From Caballeronia pedi (GTDB lineage Bacteria > Pseudomonadota > Gammaproteobacteria > Burkholderiales > Burkholderiaceae): a DNA stretch of 64,000 nucleotides. Position 1 is the first letter of the stretch, and each line of letters starts with the position of its first letter. Of the stretch, positions 61,487 to 64,000 are shown one piece after another. The position numbers and the translations under genes were made by a program. The DNA lies in assembly GCF_001544915.2 (NCBI RefSeq), contig NZ_FCOE02000035.1:1-64000 (forward strand), read 5' to 3'. Below the pieces are notes generated by a model. The model had not been told where the DNA came from. It searched no databases and saw only the letters and a list, made by a program, of their open reading frames with translations.

Positions 61487-62506
61487 TCATGGCACGAGCC
61501 GCAGGTTGTTGACGACGATCTTCGGTCCTGCCTTGTCATAGTCGATGCTCTCGACGGTGGCGAGCCGCGAGCCGACCCACGTCGGCGAATGGCTGACGAT
61601 CTGCCCCGACACCTTGCGCCCGTTCAGCTTGAGCGACGAAACAGCGAATGCGGCGTCGCTCGCGCCTTCGTCGCGATGATTCGTGATGCCGATATCGATA
61701 TGCTTGGGCATCGGCCCCACGATCTCTTCCAGCCAGACGATGATGCCGTAGCGGCAATTACGCGTCGTCGGATTGACGATGCGGATGTTCTCCAGAATAT
61801 CGGCATTGCTGTTCGGCTCCGCGTCGAGGCCCGCTTCGGGCTGCGTCCCGCCGATGTTCTCCCACAGCGGATTCTCGAACACGATATTGCGCCCGCTGAT
61901 GATCGACACGCCCTGCCGGCGGCAGCGGTCCGCATGATGATTCACCACGCGAATGCCGCTGCTGTACTTGAACGGCACGTTATAGCTGTTGGCGATATAG
62001 ATACCGTCGCCCCAGCATCCGACCGTTTTCGGCGCGATCAGCGTCACCTCGGTGCTGCCCGCAATCGAAAAGCCCATGCCGTGGCCGTTCTCGCGCAGCT
62101 CCGGCTTGGCGGCGTTCAGTTCCTTGCTGCCGTCGAGCACCGCATTTTCGACGAGCACGTTGCTCACGTCCCAGAGGCGAAAGATCGAATAGAAGGACGT
62201 GTTGTGCGCCAGCAGCTTGATCGACGCGCCCGGCGCGAAACGCACATGGCTGTTGCGGCGCAGATCGAGGCCTTTCTCGTCGATGCGGCACTGGCCCGTG
62301 ATCAAGAGCGTCTGATCGACCGACCGGTCGATGGCGGCCTGCAGCGCGATGCGGTCGTTGGTCTTGCCGTCGCCCTTCACGCCGAACGACTTGTCGGTCA
62401 CGACGTCGCGCCGTTCGGCCGCGCGCGCGCCGAGGCCGAGCGCGCCCGCGCCGCCGGCCACGGCGCCCATCAACAGCGAGTGGATCACGCGTCGGCGGCC
62501 GACCAT
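61487..62506 (-). CDS. Parallel β-helix protein, copy B (Tat-like signal)
   Basis: 339 residues starting M-V-G-R-R-R-V-I-H-S-L-L, a twin-arginine-type signal ending near A-R-A-A. Mature part aligns throughout with copy A at 49849-51063, starting K-S-F-G-V-K-G-D-G-K-T-N-D. It lacks the lipobox and low-complexity linker of copy A, so it should be soluble and periplasmic. Its start overlaps the glycosyltransferase stop by one base (TAATG). Probable lyase, hydrolase or epimerase acting on the polysaccharide. Confidence 0.82.
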   Translation of the reverse strand: MVGRRRVIHSLLMGAVAGGAGALGLGARAAERRDVVTDKSFGVKGDGKTNDRIALQAAIDRSVDQTLLITGQCRIDEKGLDLRRNSHVRFAPGASIKLLAHNTSFYSIFRLWDVSNVLVENAVLDGSKELNAAKPELRENGHGMGFSIAGSTEVTLIAPKTVGCWGDGIYIANSYNVPFKYSSGIRVVNHHADRCRRQGVSIISGRNIVFENPLWENIGGTQPEAGLDAEPNSNADILENIRIVNPTTRNCRYGIIVWLEEIVGPMPKHIDIGITNHRDEGASDAAFAVSSLKLNGRKVSGQIVSHSPTWVGSRLATVESIDYDKAGPKIVVNNLRLVP

Positions 62507-63669
62507 TACGCTTTTTCCCCCGCGACGGTGCGCCGATAAGCCGTGCCCTTGCCTTCGTCGCCGCGCGTGCGCGCGCCGAGTTGCGCGAAGATGCCGTCCC
62601 ACTGACGCAGGATCGCCGACGAAGAATAGCGTTGCCGCACCGAGGCCGCCGCCTTGCGACCGAGTTCGTTGCGCAGCGCTTCGTCCGACATCACGCGCCG
62701 CAGCGCGTCGATCAGCGCAGCCTTGTCGCCGGGCGGCACGAGCAGGCCGTCCTGGCCGTCGCGCGTCAGTTCGCGCGGGCCGCTCTTGCAATCGAACGCG
62801 ACGGTCGCGAGCCCGAGCGCCATGCCTTCGAGCATCGCCATCGGCAGGCCTTCGTAGCGCGACGACAGCACGAACGCATCGCAGCGCGCCATCTCTTCCC
62901 AGGGCGTCGTCGTCTTGCCGGGCATCAGCACGCGCTCGCCCATCTTCGACTGCGCGATCTGCGCTTCGAGCACCGCGCGCTCCGGGCCTTCGCCCCAGAT
63001 CCACAAGTCCCAGTCCGGAAACTCGGGCGCGAGCGTAGCAAACACGTCGATCAGCAAATCGAACTGCTTTTGCGTGTTCAGACGCCCCACCGCGACGAGC
63101 CGCCTGCGCGCGCTCTTCTCCACTGTCTCGGGCTGCAACAGCAGCAATTCGTCCGGCAGCGGATTGGGCACCACTTCGATGCGCTTCACGCGCGGCACCA
63201 TCTTCCTGAACGACGCTTCCATGTTGTCCGTCAGAAGCGTGAGCAGATCGGCGCTCGGATAGACGAAGCGGCACATCTGGCGCACCAGCGCGGAGCGGCC
63301 ATCGGCAGAAGGATCGATGTGCTCGCACGCGATGACCGGAATGCCCATTCCGCGCGTGGCCAGCAGCGTCGTGATATTCACGTTCGACAGAAACGACACG
63401 ACGACATCCGGCGCGCTCTCGCGAATCAGCGCACGCAGCGCGCGGAACCGCGCGGGATATTGCAGCATCCGCGCGCCGGCCTGCACGCGATCGGCGAGAA
63501 AGATGCAGCGCACGTTTTCCGCGAGCGGATAGAAGCACGCGCCACGGCCGCTGTACGTGATGACGAGCGTGACCGTGTCGCCGCGCTGCGCCCACGCATT
63601 GACGAGCGATGCCGCCACGCGCTCCGCGCCGCCGCTTCCCATCGAACTGACGACGAGCATGATTTTCAT
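62506..63669 (-). CDS. GT4-family glycosyltransferase
   Basis: 387 residues. N-terminal S-M-G-S-G-G-A-E-R-V-A loop, central V-G-R-L-N-T-Q-K-Q-F nucleotide-sugar region, and the C-terminal E-x7-E motif (S-S-R-Y-E-G-L-P-M-A-M-L-E-G-M-A). Retaining GT-B enzyme adding a sugar to the lipid-linked repeat. Adjacent to, and co-oriented with, another GT4 gene. Confidence 0.92.
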   Translation of the reverse strand: MKIMLVVSSMGSGGAERVAASLVNAWAQRGDTVTLVITYSGRGACFYPLAENVRCIFLADRVQAGARMLQYPARFRALRALIRESAPDVVVSFLSNVNITTLLATRGMGIPVIACEHIDPSADGRSALVRQMCRFVYPSADLLTLLTDNMEASFRKMVPRVKRIEVVPNPLPDELLLLQPETVEKSARRRLVAVGRLNTQKQFDLLIDVFATLAPEFPDWDLWIWGEGPERAVLEAQIAQSKMGERVLMPGKTTTPWEEMARCDAFVLSSRYEGLPMAMLEGMALGLATVAFDCKSGPRELTRDGQDGLLVPPGDKAALIDALRRVMSDEALRNELGRKAAASVRQRYSSSAILRQWDGIFAQLGARTRGDEGKGTAYRRTVAGEKA

Positions 63670-63679
63670 CGTCGGCTCC

Positions 63680-64000
63680 TTATCGCTCGACCGCGGGCAC
63701 GCGCAGGTCTGCGCGCCGCGGCACCGTCACACCGGATTCTTCGAACACTTCCTGCCAGAGCGCGATGGTCTTCGGCAGCGCGAAAGTTTCGTTGACTGAC
63801 GTCGCGCACAGCGCCATGCGATGGCGCTCGGCGTCGTCCTTCATCAGCGATTCGAGCGACTTCGCGAGCGCGCTCGCATCGCCGACCGGATTCACGAGCA
63901 GACCGTTCGTGCCGTGCGTGACGATCACGCGCGGGCCGGAATCGCAGTCGTAGCTGACGGCCGCACAGCCGCTCGCCATTGCTTCAACGAGCGTCATCGA
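63680..64000 (-). CDS. GT4-family glycosyltransferase (C-terminal part, cut by window edge)
   Basis: The last ~106 residues of a GT-B enzyme: L-V-E-A-M-A-S-G-C-A-A-V-S-Y-D-C-D-S-G-P is the donor-binding motif, followed by the usual helix and tail. The N-terminal ~250 residues lie beyond 64000. It lies 10 bp upstream of the preceding glycosyltransferase start, in the same operon. Confidence 0.88.
   Translation of the reverse strand, partial: SMTLVEAMASGCAAVSYDCDSGPRVIVTHGTNGLLVNPVGDASALAKSLESLMKDDAERHRMALCATSVNETFALPKTIALWQEVFEESGVTVPRRADLRVPAVER

Noticed and set aside
1..64000. CRISPR arrays, rRNA or tRNA genes, complete insertion sequences, prophage
   Set aside because: No regularly spaced direct repeats, no rRNA blocks, no cloverleaf with conserved GGTTCGAATCC-type arm, and no transposase or phage structural gene were seen on reading both strands. 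A weak tRNA could still be missed without a covariance search.

Overview
The window is high-GC (roughly 62-65 % by eye) proteobacterial DNA. Codon use, gene families and gene combinations point to a plant- or soil-associated member of the Burkholderiaceae, most likely Caballeronia or Paraburkholderia. Indicators are acdS with its divergent AcdR, a guanidine/urea carboxylase operon, paralogous β-helix polysaccharide enzymes, and palindromic extragenic repeats built on a CGCCGGATCCCG core. It looks like part of a secondary replicon rich in catabolic and transport genes. Genus assignment is inference.
Layout. 0-1.2 kb: three tandem small genes whose products carry a textbook double-glycine secretion leader, with a candidate sigma-54 promoter and a strong terminator. 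1.3-5.9 kb: periplasmic alkylsulfatase, an atypical SDR lacking the catalytic Tyr, a GlxA-type regulator and a divergent GNAT. 5.8-15.7 kb (minus strand): a guanidine-assimilation operon with ABC transporter, two DUF1989 carboxyguanidine deiminase subunits, a 30-residue ORF, biotin-dependent carboxylase and allophanate hydrolase. It is preceded by a guanidine-I (ykkC) riboswitch, a sigma-54 promoter and an NtrC-like dyad. 15.9-24.4 kb: glyA, a DMSP-lyase-like cupin, and a sigma-54 activator next to an acyl-CoA operon (thioesterase, CoA ligase, enoyl-CoA hydratase, HAD hydrolase, ABC binding protein) that has its own sigma-54 promoter.
24.4-40 kb: alcohol dehydrogenase, epoxide hydrolase, and an NCS1 permease/ArgE/DUF1028/RidA/flavin monooxygenase operon beside a polyamine-type ABC transporter. 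This stretch is visibly decaying. It holds an MFS gene with an in-frame amber, a frameshifted RidA, a LysR remnant, and a Rieske oxygenase that has lost its Rieske domain, while neighbouring transporters are intact. 40-48 kb: class II aldolase, PpnP, an AbiE-like toxin-antitoxin pair, acdS/acdR, and a bifunctional penicillin-binding protein.
48.5-64 kb: an exopolysaccharide or surface-glycan locus with SGNH hydrolase, two paralogous parallel β-helix proteins, LbetaH acetyltransferase, MurJ/Wzx-like flippase, OafA-like acyltransferase, polysaccharide deacetylase, EpsG-like polymerase and two GT4 glycosyltransferases. A lower-GC Tox-REase-5 toxin/Imm52 immunity pair, bounded by 70-bp direct repeats, sits inside this locus. 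The right edge cuts a glycosyltransferase and the left edge cuts the first double-glycine peptide gene.
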